Assembly (NCBI GenBank): GCA_013178185.1
Contig: JABLXC010000043.1
Coordinates: 1-47,428, forward strand
Reading direction: 5' to 3'
Length of the DNA: 47,428 nucleotides
DNA from: Anaerolineae bacterium
GTDB lineage: Bacteria; Chloroflexota; Anaerolineae; Anaerolineales; Anaerolineaceae
The notes below the pieces were generated by a model. The model was not told where the DNA came from, did not search any database, and was given only the letters and a program-made list of their open reading frames with translations. Within the stretch, counting starts at the first letter, position 1, and each line of letters starts with the position of its first letter. Of the stretch, positions 1 through 7,830 are shown one piece after another. The position numbers and the translations under genes are program-made.

Positions 1-178
1 TGCCATCTACATACATCTGCACGGCTTGCTTGCGCATTTCCTCTGGATAGCCTCTCGGTTTAGGCTCTGGAGTGTATTTATACCCACAATGCATGCAGCG
101 ATACCTTTGTGCACCAGATTCCGTTCGACCAGCCTTGTTCTGGCGTTTCGTTTGTTGGCATTTCGGACAGCTTTTCAT
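1..178 (-). CDS. IS1-family InsA-like transposase N-terminus (partial)
   Basis: Reading the minus strand from the ATG at 178 gives about 59 residues beginning MKSCPKC, with a second pair of cysteines in RYRCMHC. This is the CxxC...CxxC zinc ribbon found at the N-terminus of IS1-type InsA, followed by YPEEMRKQAVQMYVDG, the start of the helix-turn-helix region. It aligns along its whole length with the InsA at 36060-36422 at roughly 60-65 percent identity by eye, so the two copies are different members of the family and not recent duplicates. The frame is open to the window edge. Whether the rest is intact cannot be seen. Confidence 0.75.
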   Translation of the reverse strand, partial: MKSCPKCQQTKRQNKAGRTESGAQRYRCMHCGYKYTPEPKPRGYPEEMRKQAVQMYVDG

Positions 179-211
179 TCCTCTATTCTAATCCAGAAAT
201 TTAGCCACTCC
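1..211 (-). mobile_element. IS1-family element, right-end part only (cut by window edge)
   Basis: The first 211 bases contain the promoter-proximal end of an insertion sequence related to, but distinct from, the complete copy at 35666-36455. The shared terminal motif TTTAGCCACT(T)CC is at 200-211 here and at 36443-36455 there, and the transposase reading frame inside is homologous. The other end lies outside the window, so neither its length nor its target duplication can be given. The exact outer border is inferred by alignment with the complete copy. Confidence 0.7.
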
Positions 212-336
212 CCAAACACAGTAAAATAACCGAACGAACAGCTCGTTCACTTCGAGAGGTTTTCAGCGAAGTTACTAACTCAACTGCAACCGTGTTTGCA
301 AAACGAAAATAGCTAGGTTTTCTATCATTATAAGTG

Positions 337-342
337 TATAAT
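337..342 (+). promoter_or_regulatory. Possible -10 element for the 429 gene
   Basis: TATAAT at 337-342 sits about 85 bases upstream of the first gene on this strand. No convincing -35 box lies 16-18 bases upstream, so this is only a candidate. The rest of 212-428 has no open frame. It holds a short inverted repeat, GAACGA/TCGTTC (232-248), of unknown role. Confidence 0.35.
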
Positions 343-428
343 ACTATCATGTCGTAGGGGTAATGGGACTGTGCAGCCCAGACAACTCAGAATCATATCG
401 ATAGATTTTTTACCCAGGAAAACTTCTT

Positions 429-881
429 ATGGAAGGAAATACCCAAGAAATCGCTAAAGCGCCATCACCAACTCCCTCTCCAACAGAAAAAGGGATGTCC
501 CCTGAAGATCGCCGCCGGTTAGCGTTTCTCATCGCGGGCGTCGTTTTGTTCCTGGGGTTGATCATCATAGCGGTTTATTTCCTCATGCAGCCAGCTACCC
601 CCACAGACAAGATCCGAGATGTATTCATTATCTTTATGGCATTGGAATCACTGGTGATCGGTATCGCGCTTGTCATATTGATGGTTCAATTGGCCACTTT
701 AATCAACCTCTTACAAAATGAGATCAAGCCTATCCTTGATTCAACGAACGAAACGGTCAACACAATACGGGGAACGGCAACGTTCTTAAGTGACAATCTT
801 GCCGAGCCTGTGATTAAGCTAAACGAATATTTAGCCGGAATCAAGCGGCTTCTTGAATTATTCCGCCTGATCAAAAAATAA
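429..881 (+). CDS. Small two-span membrane protein of unknown function
   Basis: A 150-residue protein not assigned to a named family. The N-terminal 30 residues are rich in Pro, Ser and Thr and probably cytoplasmic. Two hydrophobic segments follow (about 33-54 and 64-90), then an amphipathic, probably helical tail of about 60 residues containing NETVNTIRGTATFLSDNLAEP. Two membrane spans followed by a long helical tail resemble DUF948-like small envelope proteins, which often sit next to YtxH genes, and a YtxH-like gene follows 49 bases downstream. A weak ribosome site (AGGA) precedes the ATG. Codirectional arrangement suggests co-transcription. Function is unknown. Confidence 0.75.
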   Translation: MEGNTQEIAKAPSPTPSPTEKGMSPEDRRRLAFLIAGVVLFLGLIIIAVYFLMQPATPTDKIRDVFIIFMALESLVIGIALVILMVQLATLINLLQNEIKPILDSTNETVNTIRGTATFLSDNLAEPVIKLNEYLAGIKRLLELFRLIKK

Positions 882-930
882 AAATCGTCCATTTGGTTAA
901 AAATAATCTTTTCTTTCTAAGGAGGAAAAT

Positions 931-1290
931 ATGTCAGACCGAGATGAATTTGGTGCATTCTTGATAGGCTTTTTTGTGGGTGGTGTGACTGGTGCAATTG
1001 CTGCTCTCCTACTTGCACCGCAATCCGGCGCTGAAACTCGAACCTTGATTCACGACAAGGCCATTGAACTCAAAGACAAAGCTTCTGAAAGCATAGAAGA
1101 CGCATACAAAAAGGCTGAAGAGGCAGCCGCTGAAGCCCAAGCCCGTTTTGAAGACTTGGCTTCGAAAACCAAAGTTCGAGCCGAAGAATTACAGCGGCGC
1201 GGCACAGCGCTTCTCGAAGAACAAAAAGAAAAACTTGGCCGCAAAAAACCAGCTGCTGAAAAACCCGCTTCTGACGAAGCCGCCGCTTGA
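931..1290 (+). CDS. YtxH-domain protein
   Basis: A 119-residue protein beginning MSDRDEFGAFLIGFFVGGVTG. The glycine-rich hydrophobic segment (about 8-28) ends in LLLAPQSG, the signature of the YtxH family (small membrane-anchored general-stress proteins of Gram-positive and related bacteria). The remainder (30-119) is a charged Ala/Glu/Lys-rich helix, likely coiled coil, carrying repeated KAEEAAAEAQARFEDLAS-type segments. An AAGGAGG ribosome site lies 7-8 bases before the ATG. It follows the 429 gene closely and is closed by the strong hairpin at 1313-1350. The family's molecular role is not known; a link to envelope stress is inference from family context. Confidence 0.85.
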   Translation: MSDRDEFGAFLIGFFVGGVTGAIAALLLAPQSGAETRTLIHDKAIELKDKASESIEDAYKKAEEAAAEAQARFEDLASKTKVRAEELQRRGTALLEEQKEKLGRKKPAAEKPASDEAAA

Positions 1291-1312
1291 AAAATCACTC
1301 TTTCCAGAAAGT

Positions 1313-1350
1313 TACAAAACGGGTGTCATTTACATGACACCCGTTTTGTA
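1313..1350. terminator. Bidirectional hairpin between convergent genes
   Basis: A perfect 17-bp inverted repeat (1313-1329 and 1334-1350, loop TTAC) lies between the stop of the YtxH gene and the stop of nnr, which converge here. The A-rich and T-rich outer parts of the stem fit a terminator working in both directions. Confidence 0.8.
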
Positions 1351-1376
1351 TCTCTTGCACCCGCAAGAATATTTTC

Positions 1377-3002
1377 TTAAGACAAAAGATCCTGCAGCAC
1401 CTTAGAAAGCCCCTCCAAGACATCCCCCGCCATCACTGAAATCTCTTGCCCGCTCGAGGCCAAAGCCACAAGTCCGGCCTGGGCATGAATCCAGCATCCC
1501 CCCAGCGCCGCCTCAAAAGCCGGCACGCCTTGCGCCCGTAAACCAACCACCACACCAGCCAACACATCCCCCGTACCGGCCCGCGCAAGCGCCGACGTTG
1601 CCACGGGGATAACTCCCAGCGTACCATCCGGAGACGCCACCACAGTCAAGGCGCCCTTGAGGACAACCACATGCCCCCACTTTTTCGCATACCGCCGGGC
1701 GGTCTCTTCTCGATCGGATTGGATTTCCTTGACGGTCAAACCGGTCAGGACAGACATCTCGCCAGGATGAGGTGTCAGAATCGAATATTCCGGAATTTGA
1801 GAGTACCAGTCAGGGATGCGCGCCAACAGCTTTAACCCGTCTGCGTCCACAACTAGAGGAGGCAGTTTCACAGTTTCACCATGTGGTTCTTCCTTCTCCG
1901 GGGACACAAACCCAATCCCGGTCTTGGCCGACCTTTCCGTCTTTTTATCCTTATATTGAAGAAGTTGTCGCAGAAAACCAGCTGTGGTATCTTCCAAACC
2001 CCAACCAGGACCAAGCAATAAGGCCGATACTTTTTCGAGATTTTCAACAAGCACACCAGCCGCATGATCTGAAATGACGCCCTGATCATGCGGCAAAATT
2101 AACCAAGTTGCCTCTGGCAGTTGACCAGCCAAAGGAGCATAAAGAGGCCCCGGTACCGCCAGACGGACCAGCCCTGTTCCTACCCGGTAAGCTGCCTTCG
2201 CGGCTAAGTAGGCCGCGCCAGTATAATTGACCGATCCCGCCGCGATCATCGCCGTTCCAAAAGTGCCTTTATGCGCCGTCCTGGGTCGCGCCGGCAGAAT
2301 TGAAGAAACAAAATCTCGATCCACCACAAGATCCGCCAGTTGCTGCCAGGCAGAAAAGTTTTCGGAAAAACCCAAATCAACCGTCTCCAGCTCGCCTACC
2401 CATTCGAAAGCCGGAAAACGCACCAGCCCTTTTTTTACGGCGCCCATACAAACCGTTACATGGGCTGGGATCGTCTCAGGGGCGGTCTCGCCGCTCTCGC
2501 AATCCACGCCCGAAGGGCAATCTACCGCCACCACAATCTGGTGCTGGATATGGCCTTTAGCAAAAGAAAGGATTTCAGCCAGTTCCGGCTTCAAAGGCAA
2601 TTGAAAGCCAGTACCCAGTACGCCATCCAGGATAATATCCGCTGAGTCAAGAATAACCAGCAATTGACTCCTGTCTGGATCATCGCTGCTAGAAACCACC
2701 GAGCCGCCGGCTTTCAACAACCGGCTGACGAGAGGATCATCCTCTCCTCTGGACTTGACCAGGTACGCAGCGGTCACCCATCCGTTTCTTGCGAGGGTTT
2801 CTAGCGCTACCAGGGTGTCTCCGCCATTGTTTCCAGAACCTACCAGACCGACAACAGCTCTTCGATCTATGGATTCGTATCGCCGACGCAAGATCTCAGC
2901 CAGACCTGTACCAGCTTTTTCCATCATCTGTGCATACGAATAACCGCCGCGATTTGCCTCTTGCTCCACGGCGCGCATTTGGGTAACGGCCAATAGTTTC
3001 AT
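1377..3002 (-). CDS. nnr: Bifunctional NAD(P)H-hydrate epimerase / ADP-dependent dehydratase
   Basis: A 541-residue two-domain protein. The N-terminal YjeF_N domain (about 1-215) has GSGNNGGD at 56-62 and VDCPSGVD, and epimerises S- and R-NAD(P)HX. The C-terminal ribokinase-like domain (about 230-541) has LLLGPGWG, VVDADGLK, LTPHPGE, VLKG and the GTGDVLAG anion-hole/catalytic loop. It dehydrates S-NADPHX using ADP and repairs hydrated nicotinamide cofactors in the cytosol. Length and domain order match E. coli Nnr. The ATG at 3002 begins the conserved MKLLAVTQMR start. The gene is monocistronic, divergent from the 3139 gene and convergent with the YtxH gene. Confidence 0.95.
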   Translation of the reverse strand: MKLLAVTQMRAVEQEANRGGYSYAQMMEKAGTGLAEILRRRYESIDRRAVVGLVGSGNNGGDTLVALETLARNGWVTAAYLVKSRGEDDPLVSRLLKAGGSVVSSSDDPDRSQLLVILDSADIILDGVLGTGFQLPLKPELAEILSFAKGHIQHQIVVAVDCPSGVDCESGETAPETIPAHVTVCMGAVKKGLVRFPAFEWVGELETVDLGFSENFSAWQQLADLVVDRDFVSSILPARPRTAHKGTFGTAMIAAGSVNYTGAAYLAAKAAYRVGTGLVRLAVPGPLYAPLAGQLPEATWLILPHDQGVISDHAAGVLVENLEKVSALLLGPGWGLEDTTAGFLRQLLQYKDKKTERSAKTGIGFVSPEKEEPHGETVKLPPLVVDADGLKLLARIPDWYSQIPEYSILTPHPGEMSVLTGLTVKEIQSDREETARRYAKKWGHVVVLKGALTVVASPDGTLGVIPVATSALARAGTGDVLAGVVVGLRAQGVPAFEAALGGCWIHAQAGLVALASSGQEISVMAGDVLEGLSKVLQDLLS

Positions 3003-3096
3003 GAGCTTCCCTCTCTTCCAAGGTAATTTCTGACCGTATTATACACGTTCCATGCAGCTCAGTCGCTGTGCCAATCAATTGCATGGCTCAATACGG

Positions 3097-3102
3097 TATA
3101 AT
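3097..3102 (+). promoter_or_regulatory. Possible -10 element for the 3139 gene
   Basis: GGTATAAT ends at 3102, 36 bases before the ATG at 3139. There is no clear -35. On the opposite strand, TATAAT at 3038-3043 is a matching candidate for nnr, so the 136-base gap probably carries divergent promoters. Confidence 0.35.
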
Positions 3103-3138
3103 CGTCATCAAGTCAATTGTTTTCCTTTCTGGACGAAT

Positions 3139-4692
3139 ATGCATAAATACCTCTATGTTACCGTTTTTGTATCGGGGTTAACCACATTGGCAGTTGAAAT
3201 GGCCGCCTCTCGCCTGTTAGGGAGCGTCTTTGGCACCAGCAACCTGGTATGGGCCAGCATCATCGGTCTCATTTTGATCTACCTGGCCGCAGGGTATTTT
3301 CTGGGCGGATATTGGGCTGATCGCTCACCTACCTTTCGAACTTTTTATAAAATTTTGGTTTGGGCTTCTGTCGGGATTGTGATTGTCCCAGTTATCGCCA
3401 GGCCAATCCTGCAGCTGGCCGCCAATGCCTTCGATCACCTGGAAATTGGAATCCTGGCCGGGTCATTTGGCTCTGTGCTGGTACTGCTGGTTATCCCCAT
3501 GATACTCCTTGGAACCGCATCGCCCTTTGCAATCCGCCTCGCTGTTCAGGATGGAAAAACCGTCGGAAGCGTATCCGGGAAAATTTACGCCACCTCAACC
3601 ATCGGGTCATTTATTGGAACTTTTTTACCGGTGCTCCTTCTCATCCCAACCATCGGTACACACCGCACTTTTCTTGTTTCTGGTTCATTCCTTCTCCTGA
3701 TTGCTCTCGCCGGGCTTTGGCTATATGCCGGCTGGAAAGCAGTTATCCCTTATCTTTGGACACTTGTTTTGATTCCGGCGCTTTTTGTCTGGGGATTGCC
3801 CGGTGGCACAAAAAACACAACCGGCCAGGTCTATGAAACCGAATCAGCCTATAACTATATTCAAGTGTTGGAACAGGATGGGTACACTCTCCTGCGGCTT
3901 AACGAAGGCCAGGGGATTCATTCTATTTACCATCCCGATAAAACCAACTATTTTGGTCCTTGGGAACAGGTGCTGGTTGCGCCCTTCTTTAACCCGGCGC
4001 CTTACCCCCTCGAACAGGTTAAGCGGTTGGCAATCATTGGTTTAGCGGCCGGCACAACTGCCCGGGAAGCCAGTCTCGTATACGACGCGATAGAAATAGA
4101 TGGATATGAAATCGATCCCGAGATTGTACGGGTAGGGCGCCTTTATTTCGACATGAATGAGCCCAACCTGAATGTCATTGTTCAAGATGGCCGCTGGGGA
4201 CTCGAACACAGCCCTTATCAATACCAAATCATTAGTATTGATGCTTATCGCCCTCCTTACATCCCTTTCCATCTAACCACCCAGGAATTTTTTCAAATCG
4301 CCCGCCGTCACCTTACAAACAATGGCGTCATGGTCATTAACGTGGGGCGTGCCCCAAACGACCGCCGTTTAATCAATGCGCTTGGCAGCACAATCCTTAC
4401 CGTTTTCCCTACCATCCATGTCGTCGATATACCCAACACCTTCAACTCAATGCTGTTTGCAACCGTACAGCCCACGACGGCAGACAATTTTTTGGAAAAC
4501 CTCCTGTATCTGAGTCGGGCACAATCCACCCCCTCCCTGCTGTTGGATACCATGAAAATCACAGCCGCCAACCTCCAAAAGCCGCCGGAAGCCGGTCCGG
4601 TGTTTACAGATGATAAGGCACCCGTCGAGTGGATTACCAATAACATGGTGCTGAGTTTTTTATTTTCTGGTGAAATGGAGAATCTGGAATGA
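3139..4692 (+). CDS. Membrane-fused spermidine-synthase-like (aminopropyltransferase-fold) protein
   Basis: A 517-residue protein. The N-terminal half (about 1-225) is a bundle of 7-8 hydrophobic segments starting YVTVFVSGLTTLAVEMAASR, typical of membrane-fused spermidine synthase homologues. The C-terminal half is a Rossmann methyltransferase-like domain with GLAAGTTARE (dinucleotide-type glycine loop), an acidic YEIDPEIV after strand 2 and a putative catalytic Asp in SIDAYRPPYIPFHLTT. Polyamine formation is possible, but these fusions are mostly uncharacterised, so the substrate is unknown. The start at 3139 was chosen because the conserved helix begins there; the extra 29 upstream codons look non-coding. 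It overlaps the next gene by ATGA. Confidence 0.85.
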   Translation: MHKYLYVTVFVSGLTTLAVEMAASRLLGSVFGTSNLVWASIIGLILIYLAAGYFLGGYWADRSPTFRTFYKILVWASVGIVIVPVIARPILQLAANAFDHLEIGILAGSFGSVLVLLVIPMILLGTASPFAIRLAVQDGKTVGSVSGKIYATSTIGSFIGTFLPVLLLIPTIGTHRTFLVSGSFLLLIALAGLWLYAGWKAVIPYLWTLVLIPALFVWGLPGGTKNTTGQVYETESAYNYIQVLEQDGYTLLRLNEGQGIHSIYHPDKTNYFGPWEQVLVAPFFNPAPYPLEQVKRLAIIGLAAGTTAREASLVYDAIEIDGYEIDPEIVRVGRLYFDMNEPNLNVIVQDGRWGLEHSPYQYQIISIDAYRPPYIPFHLTTQEFFQIARRHLTNNGVMVINVGRAPNDRRLINALGSTILTVFPTIHVVDIPNTFNSMLFATVQPTTADNFLENLLYLSRAQSTPSLLLDTMKITAANLQKPPEAGPVFTDDKAPVEWITNNMVLSFLFSGEMENLE

Positions 4693-5360
4693 AAAAAATA
4701 CAAATAGCAGCAAGCTGGTTTACCACCATTGCCATACCATTTTTCTTGCTGATGACCGCTATCCGCCTCCTGCTCACCTCTTCATTCGTGGAAGTTGAAT
4801 ATCGCTTGCCGGGTTTCCCTGAAGACCCTTACGGTTTTTCAATACAAGATCGCCTCTACTGGTCAAAAATTTCGATCAATTATTTGCTTAACGACGAAAC
4901 CATCCACTGGCTTGGTGACTTTGAACTCCCCGATGGCAGTCCACTGTATAATGAACGCGAGCTCAGCCACATGCTGGATGTAAAAATCCTGGTGCAAAAA
5001 ATGATCGTTGTCCATTCTATTTTGCTTCTAATTCTGCTCCTCATCGGGTTTGGGGCCTGGCGCTCTGGATGGTTGAGCACTTTCGGGCAGTTCTTAATCA
5101 AAGGCGGTTGGCTGACGATTGGAATAATCGCAGCGATCTTGATCGGAATTGCTTTGAGTTTTGAAGCCCTTTTCACCGGCTTTCATAAAATCTTTTTCGA
5201 GGGAGATACCTGGCTATTCCGCTTCTCAGATACACTAATCCGTCTGTTCCCTCTCCGATTTTGGCAAGACGCCTTCATTTTCATGGGCGTTATCACCCTG
5301 GCCGGTGCTGTAGCCCTCATTCTGATTGGAAAAAGGCTGGCGCGAAAGGATGGCTATTAA
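4689..5360 (+). CDS. TIGR01906-family (DUF1461) integral membrane protein
   Basis: A 223-residue protein with a hydrophobic N-terminal segment (about 8-30), a soluble loop (about 33-95) and three further segments (about 100-122, 135-160 and 195-215). The loop holds the family-specific pattern: EYRLPGFPEDPYGF, then YLLNDETIHWLGDFELPDG and LYNERELSHMLDVK. This matches TIGR01906/DUF1461 proteins of Firmicutes and Chloroflexota, whose function is unknown. The start overlaps the upstream stop by four bases (ATGA), so it is translationally coupled to the aminopropyltransferase-like gene. A hairpin at 5363-5390 follows immediately. Confidence 0.85.
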   Translation: MKKIQIAASWFTTIAIPFFLLMTAIRLLLTSSFVEVEYRLPGFPEDPYGFSIQDRLYWSKISINYLLNDETIHWLGDFELPDGSPLYNERELSHMLDVKILVQKMIVVHSILLLILLLIGFGAWRSGWLSTFGQFLIKGGWLTIGIIAAILIGIALSFEALFTGFHKIFFEGDTWLFRFSDTLIRLFPLRFWQDAFIFMGVITLAGAVALILIGKRLARKDGY

Positions 5361-5362
5361 AA

Positions 5363-5390
5363 AAAGAGCCGGGCGCAATACCGGCTCTTT
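5363..5390. terminator. Rho-independent terminator hairpin
   Basis: A 10-bp perfect stem AAAGAGCCGG/CCGGCTCTTT with an 8-base loop lies between convergent genes. The flanking A and T runs make it usable from both sides. Confidence 0.75.
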
Positions 5391-5415
5391 CGCTACCGCC
5401 CGTATCCTGCCAAAC

Positions 5416-6165
5416 CTACTTCTTTGCCTTACCTTGGGCAGCAACCGCCTGGATGGCAGCTTGAACAGCTTCGGTATCTCCAAGATAATAATGTTTCAGA
5501 GGCTTCAGGGTGTTGTCAAGCTCATATACCAGGGGAACGCCGGTTGGAATATTCAGAGCGACGATTTCTTCATCAGAAATTTGATCCAGGTATTTTACCA
5601 GCGCCCGCAAGCTATTCCCATGCGCCGTGATTAATACCCGCTTGCCTGACTGTACCGTAGGAGCAATAACGTTATGCCAGAACGGCAAAAATCTCGCTAC
5701 CGTGTCCTTGAGACACTCGGTCAGGGGAAGCTCGTCTTTTGTCAAATCCTTATAACGTGGATCTCGCCCCGGATAACGCTCGTCGTCAGGTGTCAAAGCA
5801 GGCGGGCGAATATCATAACTTCGCCGCCATAAGTGGACTTGCTCATCCCCATATTTGGCCGCTGTCTCCGCTTTGTTCAACCCTTGCAAGGCGCCATAAT
5901 GACGCTCGTTGAGCCGCCACGATTTGTAAACAGGGATCCACATCTGGTCTAACGAATCGAGCGCCAACCAGAGCGTACGGATAGCCCGCTTCAAGACAGA
6001 CGTGTAAGCGATATCAAATTCAAACTTTTCTTCTTTTAGAAGCTTACCAGCCTGAGTTGCTTCAACAATCCCTCTCTCCGAAAGGTCAACATCTGTCCAG
6101 CCGGTAAACCGGTTTTCCTTATTCCATTCACTTTCTCCATGTCTCAATAAAACCAGCTTAATCAT
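5416..6165 (-). CDS. gpmA: 2,3-bisphosphoglycerate-dependent phosphoglycerate mutase
   Basis: A 249-residue protein, normal length for GpmA. It interconverts 3- and 2-phosphoglycerate in glycolysis. Visible family features are [12 protein letters not shown] with the phosphohistidine near residue 9, [13 protein letters not shown], the RAIRTLW segment, [18 protein letters not shown] with the catalytic Glu and the second His in [12 protein letters not shown]. The C-terminus is a mobile Ala/Lys-rich tail. The ATG at 6165 has an AGGAGG ribosome site 6 bases upstream; the longer open frame beyond it lacks family similarity and is rejected. It lies downstream of, and in the same direction as, the ABC ATPase gene, separated from it by a hairpin. 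Confidence 0.96.
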   Translation of the reverse strand: MIKLVLLRHGESEWNKENRFTGWTDVDLSERGIVEATQAGKLLKEEKFEFDIAYTSVLKRAIRTLWLALDSLDQMWIPVYKSWRLNERHYGALQGLNKAETAAKYGDEQVHLWRRSYDIRPPALTPDDERYPGRDPRYKDLTKDELPLTECLKDTVARFLPFWHNVIAPTVQSGKRVLITAHGNSLRALVKYLDQISDEEIVALNIPTGVPLVYELDNTLKPLKHYYLGDTEAVQAAIQAVAAQGKAKK

Positions 6166-6184
6166 CAAGAACCTCCTGACAACA

Positions 6185-6220
6185 ATCTTGTAGCGCAAGA
6201 AAATCCTCGCGCTACAAGAT
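6185..6220. terminator. Intergenic stem-loop between ABC ATPase gene and gpmA
   Basis: A 12-bp perfect inverted repeat ATCTTGTAGCGC (6185-6196) and its complement (6209-6220) lies in the 85-base gap. No strong T-run follows on the minus strand, so it may be a partial terminator or an mRNA-processing/stability hairpin. Confidence 0.5.
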
Positions 6221-6250
6221 GCTCTTAAGATGTGATGTAAATAACAGCAA

Positions 6251-7363
6251 TCAGCGGATAGCCACAGGATTTTCAGGGTCACCTGAAGGATCGAAGATAT
6301 GAAAATTATCCATATTAAAAACAATTTGAACCTGGTCCCCGACCTTGAACCGTGTGCGCGGGTCAACCCGTGCCACATAATTGTTTTTTCCACTCACCAG
6401 GTATAAAAGAATTTCATATCCCATCAATTCGGTCACATCCACTTTCGACTCAACCGGAGCAGCATGAATCCCTGGGGGCGCAAAATCGGGGTTGTGAATA
6501 TCTTCAGGGCGAATCCCAAAAATAATTTCCTTTCCAGCAAAAGGCATATAAACGTTGTTGCGTTCCTCCGGTATTTTGACTGCAAAATCACCACTGTCAA
6601 CATACAGGCTGTTTCCATCTTTCCGTAAATGAGCCGGGAAGAAGTTCATTGCCGGTGAACCGATGAAACCAGCCACAAACAGGTTGGCAGGGCGGTCATA
6701 CAGGTTCTGGGGGGTATCGAGCTGCTGAAGAAGCCCTTTATTCATCACCGCGATACGGGTAGCCATCGTCATAGCTTCAGTCTGATCGTGTGTTACGTAG
6801 ATGAAGGTGGTTTGCAAACGCTGGTGCAATTTGCTGATCTCAGCGCGAGTCTGAACTCTCAATTTCGCATCCAGGTTAGACAAAGGCTCATCAAAGAGAA
6901 ATACTTTAGGTTCGCGAACGATTGCGCGTCCAACAGCCACACGCTGACGCTGCCCACCAGACAATTCACGGGGTTTCCGTTTAAGCAAGTGTTCGATGCC
7001 CAAAATCTGGGCAGCCTCTTCAACCCGTCTCTTGATCTCGTCTTTTTTCACCTTGCGCAGCTTCAACCCAAAGGCCATATTGTCATAGACTGTCATGTGA
7101 GGGTAAAGTGCATAGGATTGAAAAACCATCGCAATATCCCGATCCTTGGGCGCAACATCATTCACTACAGTATCCCCAATCAGCACCTCACCCGAGGTAA
7201 CCTCCTCCAGCCCTGCCAGGCACCTCAGCGCCGTGGTCTTTCCGCACCCTGAGGGTCCTACCAGAACCAAAAACTCCTTGTCCTCAATATTCAATGTGAG
7301 ATCTTCAAGCGCGACAACATCCCCAAACTTCTTCCATACGTTCTTATAAGTTACACCAGCCAT
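6251..7363 (-). CDS. Sugar ABC transporter ATP-binding protein (MalK/UgpC/MsmX type)
   Basis: A 370-residue CUT1-type ATPase. The nucleotide-binding domain (about 1-240) shows Walker [11 protein letters not shown]-loop [13 protein letters not shown], signature LSGGQRQR, Walker [13 protein letters not shown] and the H-loop VTHDQTEAM. The C-terminal regulatory MOBE/OB region (about 245-370) includes FGIRPEDI. It is expected to energise uptake of oligosaccharides or glycerol-3-phosphate at the inner face of the membrane. No permease or binding-protein gene is adjacent, so it may be a shared ATPase serving several importers, as MsmX does in Bacillus. The ATG at 7363 has AAGGAGG upstream. Confidence 0.93.
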   Translation of the reverse strand: MAGVTYKNVWKKFGDVVALEDLTLNIEDKEFLVLVGPSGCGKTTALRCLAGLEEVTSGEVLIGDTVVNDVAPKDRDIAMVFQSYALYPHMTVYDNMAFGLKLRKVKKDEIKRRVEEAAQILGIEHLLKRKPRELSGGQRQRVAVGRAIVREPKVFLFDEPLSNLDAKLRVQTRAEISKLHQRLQTTFIYVTHDQTEAMTMATRIAVMNKGLLQQLDTPQNLYDRPANLFVAGFIGSPAMNFFPAHLRKDGNSLYVDSGDFAVKIPEERNNVYMPFAGKEIIFGIRPEDIHNPDFAPPGIHAAPVESKVDVTELMGYEILLYLVSGKNNYVARVDPRTRFKVGDQVQIVFNMDNFHIFDPSGDPENPVAIR

Positions 7364-7397
7364 GCAAACCTCCTTCCGGAACGAGTATAGTGACTGT

Positions 7398-7426
7398 ATT
7401 ATATGCGAGGGTAGCCAAAAAGGCAA
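7398..7426 (-). promoter_or_regulatory. Promoter of the ABC ATPase gene
   Basis: Minus strand: TTGCCT (7421-7426), 17-base spacer, TATAAT (7398-7403). It sits 35 bases upstream of the ATG at 7363. The -10 is perfect; the -35 matches 4 of 6. Confidence 0.6.
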
Positions 7427-7509
7427 ACGAGTGGCATCAAAACGGCAAAGATAAGTGACTTTTTTCACAATCTCGAGGTAGTTTTCTCCATTTTACAGGC
7501 TATACCCTA

Positions 7510-7538
7510 TTGACAAAGGAAGCTTTGTATTATATGAT
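7510..7538 (+). promoter_or_regulatory. Strong promoter of the liv operon
   Basis: TTGACA (7510-7515), 17-base spacer, TATGAT (7533-7538) on the plus strand: a perfect -35 and a 5/6 -10. It predicts a start near 7545 and therefore a leader of about 285 nt before livJ. Confidence 0.75.
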
Positions 7539-7544
7539 ACGCAC

Positions 7545-7830
7545 AGCCGGTAATTTATGTTCATTTATGGGTAGTGTTGGTGAGTTTAATGTGGAATTTA
7601 CGGATAAATATCAAATTCCAGTAAAGGGCTTCCTTTTTCCTTGATCTGATAATTCGGGGTCTCCTTTTGCAAGTCTGAAGTCTGGCAAGATAGCGCCTTT
7701 CTTTGAAGTTATACATTGCAAAGTATTTGAGAGGAGGTGATTGCAAACGCCCATTAGTCGTGTGTTGTTTCCAATCAAGTTGTCAAACCATCACTGAAAC
7801 TTATTTTCGCCAAATACAAGGAGATTGAAG
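7545..7830 (+). promoter_or_regulatory. Long 5' leader of the liv operon with stem-loop and internal Shine-Dalgarno
   Basis: About 285 untranslated bases. An 8-bp inverted repeat TGGAATTT/AAATTCCA (7592-7620) lies near the start. At 7731-7740 there is GAGGAGGTGA, a near-complete anti-16S match not used by livJ, followed by a TTG-initiated frame of 18 codons (7741-7797). A leader peptide or an mRNA-stabilising ribosome-binding site are the simplest readings. It was not recognised as a known riboswitch. Confidence 0.4.

Noticed and set aside
26-229. 67-codon plus-strand frame at the window start
   Set aside because: It is the shadow of the minus-strand transposase, which carries the recognisable zinc-ribbon motif.
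1050-1298. 82-codon minus-strand frame opposite the YtxH gene
   Set aside because: Ser/Ala-rich shadow of a strongly biased coding sequence on the other strand; no start site.
6166-6393. N-terminal extension of GpmA
   Set aside because: The frame is open upstream but the family start, with AGGAGG, is at 6165.
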